A stretch of 64,000 nucleotides of DNA from UBA5336 sp964415675 (lineage in GTDB: Bacteria > Pseudomonadota > Alphaproteobacteria > Caulobacterales > Hyphomonadaceae). A model generated the notes under the pieces. That model made no database searches, was not told where the DNA came from, and saw only the letters and a list, made by a program, of their open reading frames with translations. The stretch spans positions 23,058 to 87,057 of the forward strand of contig CAYQBG010000017.1 of NCBI GenBank assembly GCA_964415675.1, written 5' to 3'. Within the stretch, counting starts at the first letter, position 1. Each line of letters starts with the position of its first letter. The translations under genes and the position numbers were made by a program. Positions 21,625 through 30,142 of this stretch are shown here, piece after piece.

Positions 21625-22863
21625 TCAATTCCGCCCCAGCCGCTTATCCCGCGCCGCCAGCAGCCTCAACCTCAGCGCATTCAGCTTGATGAAGCCTTCC
21701 GCATCCTTCTGGTCATAGGCGCCCGCATCATCCTCAAACGTCACATGGGCTTCGGAATAGAGCGAATAGGGTGAGGTGCGGCCGATGAGGTGCACCCCGC
21801 CCTTGTAGAGTTTCAGGCGCACTTCGCCGGTGACATGGGCCTGGGAATGGTCGATCGCGGCCTGGAGCATTTCACGCTCCGGGCTCCACCAGAAGCCATT
21901 ATAGATCAGCTCGGCATATTTCGGCATGAGCTCGTCCTTCAGGTGCGCCGCGCCGCGGTCGAGCGTGATCTGCTCGATCCCGCGATGGGCCGCCAGCAGG
22001 ATCGTGCCGCCAGGCGTCTCATAGATGCCGCGCGATTTCATGCCGACGAAACGGTTCTCCAGCAGGTCCAGCCGGCCGACCCCATGGGTGCGGCCAAGCG
22101 CGTTCAGCTCGGCCAGCAGCGCTGCGGGCGAGAGCGCCTCGCCATTGACGCTGACCGGATCGCCCTTTTCGAAGCCGATGGTGACGATTTCCGGATTGTC
22201 GGGCGCATCTTCGGGGTCCAGCGTGCGCTGGAACACGAAACCGGGCGCCTCCTCGCCGGGATCTTCGAGCACCTTGCCCTCGCTGGAGGTGTGGAGAAGG
22301 TTCGCATCGACGCTGAAGGGCGCCTCGCCCTGCTTGTCGGCGGGCACCGGGATGCCATGCTCCTGCGCAAAGGCGATGAGGTCGGTGCGCGATTTGAAAT
22401 CCCAGTCGCGCCAGGGCGCGATCACGCGGATATCGGGCTTGAGGGCGTAATAACCGAGCTCGAAGCGGACCTGGTCATTGCCCTTGCCGGTCGCGCCATG
22501 ACAGACCGCATCAGCGCCGACCATTTCGGCAATCTCGATCTGGCGCTTGGCGATCAGCGGGCGGGCAATCGAGGTGCCGAGCAGGTAGACGCCCTCATAG
22601 ACGGCATTGGCGCGGAACATGGGGAAGACATAATCGCGCACGAAATCTTCGCGCAGGTCTTCGATGAAGATATTCTCCTGCGGGATGCCCATTTCCAGCG
22701 CCTTCTGGCGGGCGGGTTCCAGCTCTTCGCCCTGGCCGAGATCGGCGGTGAAGGTGACCACCTCGCAGCCAAGCTCGGTTTCCAGCCATTTAAGGATGAT
22801 CGAGGTGTCGAGCCCCCCGGAATAGGCAAGGACGACCTTTTTCGGCGGATTATCGATCGGCAT
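21625..22863 (-). CDS. argG: argininosuccinate synthase
   Basis: A 412-residue enzyme joining citrulline and aspartate with ATP in arginine synthesis. The ATP-PPase loop VVLAYSGGLDTSIILKWL sits at residues 10-27, and GATGKGNDQVRFELGYYAL and IAPWRDWDFKSRTDLIAFA follow as in all ArgG proteins. Length is normal and the gene is intact. A truncated copy of its 3' end lies downstream (21068-21225). GGAG precedes the ATG. Confidence 0.97.
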   Translation of the reverse strand: MPIDNPPKKVVLAYSGGLDTSIILKWLETELGCEVVTFTADLGQGEELEPARQKALEMGIPQENIFIEDLREDFVRDYVFPMFRANAVYEGVYLLGTSIARPLIAKRQIEIAEMVGADAVCHGATGKGNDQVRFELGYYALKPDIRVIAPWRDWDFKSRTDLIAFAQEHGIPVPADKQGEAPFSVDANLLHTSSEGKVLEDPGEEAPGFVFQRTLDPEDAPDNPEIVTIGFEKGDPVSVNGEALSPAALLAELNALGRTHGVGRLDLLENRFVGMKSRGIYETPGGTILLAAHRGIEQITLDRGAAHLKDELMPKYAELIYNGFWWSPEREMLQAAIDHSQAHVTGEVRLKLYKGGVHLIGRTSPYSLYSEAHVTFEDDAGAYDQKDAEGFIKLNALRLRLLAARDKRLGRN

Positions 22864-23020
22864 GGGCGGGGCTCCGGTGGGGTCAGGGATTCAGCGCGGG
22901 ATTTGGCGCTGCAACATAAGGATGTGACGCGCCCCGGCAAGAGATCACCGCGTTCGCGCCGCGCTTGCGCCATGATTTGCAGCGAGGCTTGACGCACTCT
23001 GACACGGAGGGAGGATCCCC

Positions 23021-23758
23021 ATGAACCGCCTGATCGCCGCGCTTGCGGCTGCCATCCTGCCCATGAGCGCTGGCTGCGCCCATTCCGAAACAACTGCAAT
23101 GGAGGACGAAGTGCACTCTTACATCCTGCTCGACCGCACCGGCTCGATGTCCGGCATCTGGGACGAGGCCCTCTCCTCGGTCAACGCCTATGCGGCGTCT
23201 GTGGCCGAAGAGGAAGACGGGGGAACCGATACGCTCTCGACCGAAATCACGCTTGCGGTCTTCGACAGCCAGGACGGGCTGCAATTCGATGTCCTGCGCC
23301 GGGGCGTGAATGCCGACACATGGTCGCCGGTCACTGATGACGAGGCCTCCCCGCGCGGCATGACACCGCTGTTCGACGCGATCGGGCGGATTGTGGGCCT
23401 GGCTGAAGGTGACAAGCCGGAGCGCGCCGTTCTGGTCATCATGACGGACGGGCATGAAAACGCCTCGCGCGAGATGACGAAAGACGGCGCGAAGGCCGCG
23501 CTCGACCGCGCCCGCGAAAAGGGGTGGGAAGTGGTGTTCCTTGGCGCCGAATTTGCGAGCTTTGACGATGCCGATGCGGTCGGGGTTTCGGCTGCGAAAT
23601 CCATGGCGCTAGGAGAGGGCTCGATGGCGCAGTCCATGGAGCGGCTTGGCAAGAAGTCGCGCGCCTATGGCAAGGGCGAGGAAGCCGAGATCGAATTCGA
23701 CGAGGAAGACCGCGCCATCGCCAATGAAGAGGATGTGAAACAGCGCAAGGGCCAGTAG
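23021..23758 (+). CDS. VWA-domain lipoprotein
   Basis: A 245-residue probable lipoprotein. The signal MNRLIAALAAAILPMSAGC ends in a lipobox Cys at residue 19. A von Willebrand factor A domain follows, with a clear MIDAS motif (LLDRTGSMSGIW, DxTxS) and a later RGMTPLFDAIGR (the Thr of the MIDAS site) and LVIMTDGHENAS (second Asp). The C-terminus is highly charged. VWA lipoproteins bind partner proteins through a divalent metal; the partner is unknown. GGAGGATCCCC provides the ribosome-binding site. Confidence 0.85.
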   Translation: MNRLIAALAAAILPMSAGCAHSETTAMEDEVHSYILLDRTGSMSGIWDEALSSVNAYAASVAEEEDGGTDTLSTEITLAVFDSQDGLQFDVLRRGVNADTWSPVTDDEASPRGMTPLFDAIGRIVGLAEGDKPERAVLVIMTDGHENASREMTKDGAKAALDRAREKGWEVVFLGAEFASFDDADAVGVSAAKSMALGEGSMAQSMERLGKKSRAYGKGEEAEIEFDEEDRAIANEEDVKQRKGQ

Positions 23759-23778
23759 GGCAGATTGCTGCTGAGGGG

Positions 23779-23808
23779 CGCTCATCCTGAGCGAAGGCGA
23801 AGGACGCG
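23779..23808 (+). repeat. CTCATCCTGAGC intergenic repeat, single arm
   Basis: GCTCATCCTGAGCGAAGGCG followed by AAGGACGCG matches the left arm of the element at 25408-25492. It lies just downstream of the VWA gene and about 50 bp from the 3' end of hemN. Confidence 0.65.
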
Positions 23809-23859
23809 CCTGATAGAGAGCCGCTGGCAACCGCCACACAGGGCGGGGCGCACCCTTCA

Positions 23860-25215
23860 TCACACAGCGCGGGCGTGGCGGCCTTCCTGCGGCGTCTGGC
23901 GATAGGCATCGAAGGCCGCCGCGACAGGCCGCACCAGCATCCGCGCCGCTTCCGGGACAGTGATCACGCGGCCCGAAATGTCGCAAAGCCCCGCCTCGGC
24001 CATCGGGCGGGCTCGGGTCAGGGCCTCATCAAGCGCATGGGCCGGCGCGCCCATCTCGGAGCAGACCGCATCGAGATCGACTTCCAGATTGCACATCAGC
24101 GCCTCGATGGCGCGTGCGCGCAGCCGGTCATCGGCTGAGAGAGAGCGCCCACGCGCGACAGGCAGGCCGCCGGTCTCGACCGCCTGGGTCCATTCGCGCA
24201 TATCCTTCGCCGCCTGCGCAAAACCTTCCTTGAAGGTGGAAATGGCAGAGGTGCCGATGCCGATGATCGTCTCGCAAGGGTCGGTGGTATAGCCTTGGAA
24301 ATTGCGGCGCAGGCGGCCCGAAGCCGCCGCGCGGGCGAGCGGATCGACAGGCTTGGCGAAATGGTCGAGCCCGATCCGGGCATAGCCGTGCGAGACCAGC
24401 GCCTGCGCGCAGGCTTCGGCCTGTGCGGACCGGGCCTGCAGCCCCGGCAGGGCGCTGGCATCAATCGCCGCCTGGTGTTTCGCAAACCATGGGACATGGG
24501 CATAGCCGAAGACGGCAATCCGGTCGATCCGCTGGCGGGCGGTGAACTCGGCCGCCTCGACGATATCGGCCTCGGTCTGGTGGGGCAGGCCATACATGAG
24601 GTCGAAATTGATCGCATCTATACCGACCGCGCGAAGATCGCTCACGGCGGTCTCGATCATCTCGCGCGGCTGGATGCGGTTGATCGCGTCCTGCACGGTG
24701 GGGCTGAGAGTCTGGACGCCAAGGCTGGCGCGGGTCACGCCGCTCGCCGCCATGGCCGCGATCTTTTCTGGCGAGAGCGAGCGCGGGTCTAGCTCGACAG
24801 CGATCTCGGCGCTTTCATGCACGGCGAATCTTTCCCGCAAATGCTCCATGAGTGCGAAGAAATCATCGGCCGCCAGCATGTTCGGCGAACCGCCGCCGAA
24901 ATGCACATTTGCCGCGCCGCCATGCGGGGCGAGGCGTTCGGCCCAGAGATCGATTTCATGGTGAAGGCGGGTCAGGTAGCGCGCCACACGCTCATAACCG
25001 TTCGGCACTGAGGTGTGACACCCGCAGTACCAGCAGAGCTTTTCGCAAAACGGAATGTGTATATAGACTGAGACCGGTGCGCTTGCAGGCAGCGCCCCGG
25101 CCCAGGCTTCGACACGGGCTGCGGGAAAATCACTCTCGAATTCAGCCGCCGTCGGGTAACTTGTATAGCGCGGCACCGGCGCAGTCGCCCACTGGGTCCA
25201 TCCTGGATTTGTCAT
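23860..25215 (-). CDS. hemN: oxygen-independent coproporphyrinogen III oxidase
   Basis: A 451-residue radical-SAM enzyme that decarboxylates coproporphyrinogen III to protoporphyrinogen IX without oxygen, in heme synthesis. The 4Fe-4S motif is HIPFCEKLCWYCGCH (CxxxCxxC, residues about 49-63), preceded by PVSVYIHIPF. FGGGSPNML and NFDLMYGLPHQTEADI follow, and TTDPCETIIGIGTSAIS is typical of true HemN rather than HemW. ATG 25215 has GGAG 6 nt upstream. No convincing FNR site was found upstream. Confidence 0.94.
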   Translation of the reverse strand: MTNPGWTQWATAPVPRYTSYPTAAEFESDFPAARVEAWAGALPASAPVSVYIHIPFCEKLCWYCGCHTSVPNGYERVARYLTRLHHEIDLWAERLAPHGGAANVHFGGGSPNMLAADDFFALMEHLRERFAVHESAEIAVELDPRSLSPEKIAAMAASGVTRASLGVQTLSPTVQDAINRIQPREMIETAVSDLRAVGIDAINFDLMYGLPHQTEADIVEAAEFTARQRIDRIAVFGYAHVPWFAKHQAAIDASALPGLQARSAQAEACAQALVSHGYARIGLDHFAKPVDPLARAAASGRLRRNFQGYTTDPCETIIGIGTSAISTFKEGFAQAAKDMREWTQAVETGGLPVARGRSLSADDRLRARAIEALMCNLEVDLDAVCSEMGAPAHALDEALTRARPMAEAGLCDISGRVITVPEAARMLVRPVAAAFDAYRQTPQEGRHARAV

Positions 25216-25407
25216 GATTGGCTCCATGCCAGCTTCATGCTGCCCCACCAGCACGATACAGATTGAGCCATGATAATCCCGTCGCGGGAAGCGTCAGGGC
25301 GCCGCATGTGTCAATGCGTCCGCCGCGCGAAATTCCAGGGTTCACCCGCAATCGGAAAGGCAGATGGTGATGTCTCAGGGTTGGAACGAGGCAGAGCCCT
25401 CAAAGTC

Positions 25408-25492
25408 GCTCATCCCGAGCGGAGGCGAAGAACCAGCGTCCAGGAGCTGTCTCGCAGGTCCAGCTCGTCCTCCGCCTTGGCTCAGGATGAGC
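25408..25492 (+). repeat. CTCATCC..GGATGAG paired intergenic repeat
   Basis: The left arm GCTCATCCCGAGCGGAGGCG and the right arm CGTCCTCCGCCTTGGCTCAG followed by GATGAGC are imperfect inverted copies about 30 nt apart. Similar elements occur in many alphaproteobacterial genomes. The right arm runs into the 3' end of the NlpC/P60 gene and supplies its last codons and stop. Confidence 0.7.
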
Positions 25493-26354
25493 CGGATGGG
25501 GGTGTTGCCCCGGACGACAGCCAGTCTGGCGTCGTGGCTTTTGCGACCGGCAGATCGATGCGTTTCACCCCGATGGGAGCGCCATAGCGCGGAGCAATCC
25601 GCTGGATCGCGCTCGCCAGCGGCTCGATCGCGGTCGCCATGTGGAAGGCGTTGGAATGGATGAAGCGCTCAGGGTCGAGCATGAGGCCGACATGGCCCTT
25701 CCAGAAAACAAGATCGCCGCGGCGCAGGCGGCCGGGCGCCTGCCAGTCCTCAACCAGTTCTCCGGCCCAGGCGAACTGCATGTCGCTGTCGCGCGGCAGT
25801 GTCACCCCGCAGGCGTCGAATGCCGCACGGGTCAGGCCGGTACAGTCGAGGCCGAGACTCTCGCAGCCGCCCCACAGATAGGGCGCGCCGACAAAGCGCT
25901 CAGCGACCCCGGCCGGGTCGGTCTCGAACTGGTCCTTCGCCATCAGGTGCCGCTCAAAGACCCATCCTGCACGCGCGCATTTCGAGAAGCCGTTTTCGGA
26001 GCCCTGAACGGCGAGCTCTGAATTGAGACTGATGAGAAAGCGGGGGGCGGATTTGAGGTCGGGTTCGGAAAAGACATAAGTCCGCAGCGCGCTGACGCGG
26101 TGGGTCGTCTCAACCGGCGGGGCTGACAGCGCTTCCAGCAGCGCCCAGCCGGTATAGCGGTCGCGCAGGAGCTGGATCTGTCCGTATTCGCCGGCCTCGC
26201 GATGGACATGGAGCATTTCGCCATGCAGCGCCTGGGTTACCATTTCGGCGTCGGGCTCGGGCGCTGAGCGGATGGCAACCACGCCGGCTGTGACCTGAAA
26301 GGGTTGCGCCGGGCCATCAGGCGTCGTCAGACGAGGATCATCGAATAGCGGCAT
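25482..26354 (-). CDS. NlpC/P60 family cysteine peptidase with SH3-like N-terminus
   Basis: A 290-residue C40-family peptidase. The N-terminal 140 residues form two bacterial SH3-like domains (VVAIRSAPEPDAEMVTQALH, DRYTGWALLEAL, FSKCARAGWVFERHL). The catalytic domain has the Cys in LGLDCTGLTRAAFDACG (about residue 182), the His in GDLVFWKGHVGLMLD and a polar residue in FIHSNAFHM. It would cut murein peptides (D-Glu to diamino acid). No signal peptide is evident. The last codons lie in an intergenic repeat, so the C-terminus may have been altered. Confidence 0.87.
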   Translation of the reverse strand: MPLFDDPRLTTPDGPAQPFQVTAGVVAIRSAPEPDAEMVTQALHGEMLHVHREAGEYGQIQLLRDRYTGWALLEALSAPPVETTHRVSALRTYVFSEPDLKSAPRFLISLNSELAVQGSENGFSKCARAGWVFERHLMAKDQFETDPAGVAERFVGAPYLWGGCESLGLDCTGLTRAAFDACGVTLPRDSDMQFAWAGELVEDWQAPGRLRRGDLVFWKGHVGLMLDPERFIHSNAFHMATAIEPLASAIQRIAPRYGAPIGVKRIDLPVAKATTPDWLSSGATPPSGSS

Positions 26355-26400
26355 GACCGGACCCTCGCCAGCAGGCATGGCAGAAATATGGAGGCACCCT

Positions 26401-27195
26401 TCAGCGCACCCGGCGCGGATTCATATAGAGATCGTCTTCATGGTGATCGAGATGGATCGAACGGCCCTCGGCCATGAGTTTCTGCAGGCCGTCCACATGT
26501 TTGCGGCAATCGCCATGGAAACGCAGCATGGCGCAGAACAGGCTCAGGACCGATTGCAGCTTGGAGCTGGCATGACTGTCAGCGAGGCGCACCTTCCAGG
26601 CCCCGCCAAGATTGACAACCTTGCCATCGAGCCGGCCGACGCGCGTCCCGTCCGGACCGAACAGGTTGAAATCGGCACCGATGCTGACCCGGTCGCGGCG
26701 CAGGCGGTAGAAGACCGGGCCATCCTCAGTCAGGATGAAGAAGGAGAACTTCTCCGGCACCAGCGGCAGGCGATGGGCCGAGCTTTCAAGCTGGATGAGC
26801 TGATCATGGCGCGCCAGGTTGATCGAAAAGGCGGGCGCTGGGATGCCGTCGGAGCCATGGGCAAGCTGCAGCGAGCGTCCGACCATCATGTCGAGCGATC
26901 CGCGCCAGTTGAATTTTTCCGAGAACAGCTTGATCACCAGCCGGCGCTTGCCGCCGCGCTCATCATTCCAGATGCTCTTGCGATAGGCGATCAGACCGGT
27001 GCGCTCGCCATCTTCCCTGACCTGGCCGATCACTTCCATGTCCTTGGTGAACTGGTCGGATGCGGCTTCGTGCCGGGTGCGCTTCATGATGCCGAGCTCG
27101 ACGTCATTCAGGTCGGTCGCCCACAGATCCACCTTGAACCGTTTTTCTGCGGTGCGGGCGGGTTTGCGCGCGGTTTCGGTATCGGAATAGGGCAT
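26401..27195 (-). CDS. hypothetical protein, LURP1/Tubby-like fold suspected
   Basis: A 264-residue soluble protein. The middle contains PAFSINLARHDQLIQLESSA and SFFILTEDGPVFYRLRRDRV, followed by SIGADFNLFGPDGTRVGRLDGK and a trailing VVNLGGAWKVRL. The last pattern recalls LURP-one-related/Tubby C-terminal beta-barrel proteins, but this is an inference. A helical tail with LFCAMLRFHGDCRKHV ends the protein. ATG 27195 is chosen since AAGGAGAAGG precedes it; the longer frame runs into a dispersed repeat. Confidence 0.6.
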   Translation of the reverse strand: MPYSDTETARKPARTAEKRFKVDLWATDLNDVELGIMKRTRHEAASDQFTKDMEVIGQVREDGERTGLIAYRKSIWNDERGGKRRLVIKLFSEKFNWRGSLDMMVGRSLQLAHGSDGIPAPAFSINLARHDQLIQLESSAHRLPLVPEKFSFFILTEDGPVFYRLRRDRVSIGADFNLFGPDGTRVGRLDGKVVNLGGAWKVRLADSHASSKLQSVLSLFCAMLRFHGDCRKHVDGLQKLMAEGRSIHLDHHEDDLYMNPRRVR

Positions 27196-27355
27196 GGGCC
27201 TTCTCCTTTGGCGGGCTTTTGTCCTCGCTCGCGCAGGGCGCCCGGCCCTGCAGCAGGTTAGCGACTGGTGAAAGACTCGCAGGAAATTCTTCGCAAAAGG
27301 TGAAGACAGGCTGTGGCCGGGGTTAACTCTTTCCTGCGGCAGCAGCGGCGAGGCG

Positions 27356-27467
27356 GGAAAGACTGACTGAAAGATTGACCGCATGCCCTGCCGAAGAGCC
27401 GGGCCCTGCGTGAGACAGGCTGGAGCCTTCCGTGGGAGGCCCCGGCTCAGGACCGGGGATGCGGGAT
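27356..27467 (-). repeat. about 110-bp dispersed intergenic repeat, copy 2
   Basis: The reverse complement aligns with 19988-20097 over its full length, sharing TCCCGCATCCCCGG, GAAGGCTC, AGGGCCCGGCTC and a GCGGTC stretch. It lies in the divergent intergenic region between the 26401 and 27547 genes, and about 7.4 kb from the inverted copy. Confidence 0.75.
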
Positions 27468-27546
27468 GAAACATGGACCGCGTGCCTGGCCTCCTGCATC
27501 ATTTCGCTGGCGGCTGTCTTCGACGGCCTGCTAATGAAGGGTCATC

Positions 27547-28281
27547 ATGCTGCTTGCTCCCTATGCCATCCCGTCTGCGCTTGTCCGGCGCCCGTTTGCA
27601 GCCGTGTTCTGGCCCGTGATCGCGCCGACCCTCACACTCTATGCGGTGGCCTTCGCGATCAGTCCGTTTGCCGGCGACTGGCTCAGCCGGACGCTTGGGG
27701 AGGGCGGCAGCGTCGAAGCGCGCTGGTTGTTGTTCACGATCGCGCATTTTGTCCTGTTTGCGGCCATGAGTGCCTGGAGCGACCAGATTGGCGCCGGGCC
27801 ATTTGCCGGGCCGGTCCGCATCAGCAGGGAGTGGCTTGGCGTGGCTTCGGTGACCGGACCGCTGGTCCATATCATCGCCATTTCCGTGGTGACGGCCCTG
27901 TTCTCGAACGGCGATCCGGACTGGATGTATCGTGAGGGCTTCGACACGAGCCTGTTCTCGCCGTCGGCCATAACGCCGGTCATGGTCGCCTTTCTCGTGC
28001 TGCTTGCGCCGCTTGTCGAGGAAGTGGCGTTTCGCGGCATTGCCCTTGGTTGCCTCATTGGCCGCGGCTGGAGCCCGCTCCTGGCGTCGGTCCTCACCTC
28101 GGCTGTCTTTGCGGGCCTGCATGGCAATTATGTGCTGCCCGCGCTCATCCCGGTCTTCATTACAGGGCTCTATCTGTCCTTCTTGCGGATTGCCTCAAGG
28201 TCGATGGCCGCGCCCATCGCCGCGCATGTAAGCACGAATGCGGTGATGCTGGCCCTTGCGGCCGGGCCGGTGCAGAGCTGA
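27547..28281 (+). CDS. CPBP-family intramembrane glutamic endopeptidase
   Basis: A 244-residue integral membrane protein with about six to seven helices. The CPBP (Abi/CAAX) protease motifs are present: LLAPLVEEVAFRGIALG (EExxxR, about residues 155-171), SAVFAGLHGNYVLPALIPVF (FxxxH) and IAAHVSTNA (HxxxN) near the C-terminus. These metal-independent proteases include Rce1 and bacteriocin-immunity proteins; the substrate is unknown. GAAGGG provides the ribosome-binding site. It lies 95 nt before the TIR-domain gene on the same strand. Confidence 0.88.
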   Translation: MLLAPYAIPSALVRRPFAAVFWPVIAPTLTLYAVAFAISPFAGDWLSRTLGEGGSVEARWLLFTIAHFVLFAAMSAWSDQIGAGPFAGPVRISREWLGVASVTGPLVHIIAISVVTALFSNGDPDWMYREGFDTSLFSPSAITPVMVAFLVLLAPLVEEVAFRGIALGCLIGRGWSPLLASVLTSAVFAGLHGNYVLPALIPVFITGLYLSFLRIASRSMAAPIAAHVSTNAVMLALAAGPVQS

Positions 28282-28376
28282 GCATCTCCGGCTTTCCGAT
28301 GGCTGACAGACGTGAAGGCAGACGCTAAAGTCTGGCCAGGGACCGCAAGCGCGGCAGGAAGGGACACGGTGAGGCC

Positions 28377-30125
28377 ATGGCCGATATTTTCATCAGCTAT
28401 AAGCGGGAAGATCAGGAAGAGCATGGTCGCGTCGCGCCGATAGCCGAAGCGCTGCGCGCGGAGGGCTATGACGTCTTTTATGACGTGCAGGTGCCGCCGG
28501 GCTCGTCCTGGGAGCGGGTGCTGCAGGACAAGATGAACCAGGCGCGCTGTGTGCTGGTGCTCTGGTCGGAAGCCTCGGTTAAGTCGGACTGGGTCAAGGA
28601 AGAGGCCGAAATGGCCAAGCATGACGGCAAGCTGATCCCCGTCTTTCTCGACCCTGTCAGCCCGCCTTTCGGCTTTGCCCGGATCGAGGGCGCCGACCTG
28701 TCAAACTGGACCGGTGACCTGTCTCATATCGAGTGGCAAAACCTGGTCGCAGCTGTGAAATCGCGGATCGGCACGGGAGAGGGCGACACCGCGCCGGGCG
28801 TCAGCCGCGTCGCCTATACGCCGTCAAAGACGGTGCAGGTGGAGAAACGTGCCCCGGACACGGGCTCTGGCGGCGGCATGGGCAAATGGCTCATCGGCCT
28901 TGCTGCTGTGCTGGCGCTGGCGGTGATCAGCTTTTTCGGCTTCCAGATGTATGAAAACAATCAGCGCCTCGCCGACCGGGCCGAGGATGAAGCCACCGCG
29001 CAGGCCATGACCCGAGGCATAGACGAGCGCGCCTGGCAGGAGGCGAAGGGCGCCGACACCATCGCCGCCTATCGCCGCTATCTCGACGCACGCCCGACAG
29101 GGGCCTATCGCCGTGATGCTCTGGCGCGGATCGATGCGCTGGAGCGCGCTGCCGAAGCCGGAGCCGTCCGCGACACACAGCCCGAAGATCCGCAACCGGC
29201 CGAGCCGCAGCCCCGGCCCAGCGAGCCGCAACCCTCCGGGCCAGCTGATCTTGCCATTGCCGGACTGGAGCTGAGCACGCGCGAGATTACCCCTGGCGAG
29301 CGGTTCCGCGCCGATGTGCAAGTGCGAAACATGGGCGGACAGACAGCGCCGGGATCGGGCGAGAATGGCTATATGGTCGATTTCGTTCTCAGCCGGGATG
29401 CGAGCGCGCCCGTGCGCCTGGGGCGTTTCCAGGAAAGCTGGAGCGAGGATGGGCTGCTGCGCGGCGGGCGCGCGAGCAACACAGAGGCGATCGCACCGAA
29501 TGCCGCGCGCGATATCATCACGAGTCTGGAAGTCCCCGAGACCTGGCCCGCAGGGCGGTTCAATCTCTGCGCCGTGGTCGATCCCGGTGGGCGTGTAGAT
29601 GAGGCGTCCAGAGACAATAACATCCTGTGCACCGCCGTAACGGTGAAATCGGCAGCGACGCCGGCGGCGAGGCTTGACGAGGACTGCCTTGATTATGGCG
29701 GCAGTTTCGAATTGCGTAAAACGGGCAGCCGCATTGCCATGGTGGCGACCGAGCGGGCGGGCACACCCTTGTCCTTCACCGATGACGAGGAAGCCAAACA
29801 GGCGATGAAAATCGTGTCCGACTTCAGGCTGGACACGCAATGCTTTGTCGGCCGGCCCAATCCGGGGCTGGCCTATTGGAAAAGCAATCGCCGCCTGCCA
29901 TCGGGCCAGACCGGCGGCGAGGACTGCCTGCCGGTCAATGCCGGCAATCTCAGCGTCAAGGTCGCGGGCGGCATGTCGCTGGTGATGGATGGGGGGCGAT
30001 CGATGATGCGCTTCCGCGAGCGCGCTGATGCCGAACAGGCGATCAAAGTCATGCAGGTGCTTGACGCACGCCAGATCTGCTATGTCGGCCGGCCCAACCC
30101 TTCGATGACCTATCTCAAACGCTGA
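28377..30125 (+). CDS. TIR-TM-CARDB multidomain protein with C-terminal repeat pair
   Basis: A 582-residue protein. Residues 1-131 are a TIR domain (MADIFISYKREDQEEHGRVA, YDVFYDVQVPPGSSWERVLQ, LVLWSEASVKSDWVKEEAEM); E75/E76 are candidates for the catalytic NADase Glu. Residues 170-188 are a single membrane helix. Residues 218-256 hold a W..A-AYRRYLDARPTGAYR type repeat seen in TIR and caspase-like effectors. A Pro-rich linker (262-289) leads to a CARDB adhesion-like domain (290-425). Two 75-residue repeats follow, each starting EDCL and ending C(F/Y)VGRPNP. TIR is predicted cytosolic and CARDB exported. Role unknown. Confidence 0.85.
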   Translation: MADIFISYKREDQEEHGRVAPIAEALRAEGYDVFYDVQVPPGSSWERVLQDKMNQARCVLVLWSEASVKSDWVKEEAEMAKHDGKLIPVFLDPVSPPFGFARIEGADLSNWTGDLSHIEWQNLVAAVKSRIGTGEGDTAPGVSRVAYTPSKTVQVEKRAPDTGSGGGMGKWLIGLAAVLALAVISFFGFQMYENNQRLADRAEDEATAQAMTRGIDERAWQEAKGADTIAAYRRYLDARPTGAYRRDALARIDALERAAEAGAVRDTQPEDPQPAEPQPRPSEPQPSGPADLAIAGLELSTREITPGERFRADVQVRNMGGQTAPGSGENGYMVDFVLSRDASAPVRLGRFQESWSEDGLLRGGRASNTEAIAPNAARDIITSLEVPETWPAGRFNLCAVVDPGGRVDEASRDNNILCTAVTVKSAATPAARLDEDCLDYGGSFELRKTGSRIAMVATERAGTPLSFTDDEEAKQAMKIVSDFRLDTQCFVGRPNPGLAYWKSNRRLPSGQTGGEDCLPVNAGNLSVKVAGGMSLVMDGGRSMMRFRERADAEQAIKVMQVLDARQICYVGRPNPSMTYLKR

Positions 30126-30142
30126 AAGGGTGCGCGCCCGCC

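Noticed and set aside
25263..25276. TTGAG-N4-GATAA upstream of hemN as an FNR site
   Set aside because: The second half-site misses the TTGAT-N4-ATCAA consensus at several positions, and a chance match is likely.
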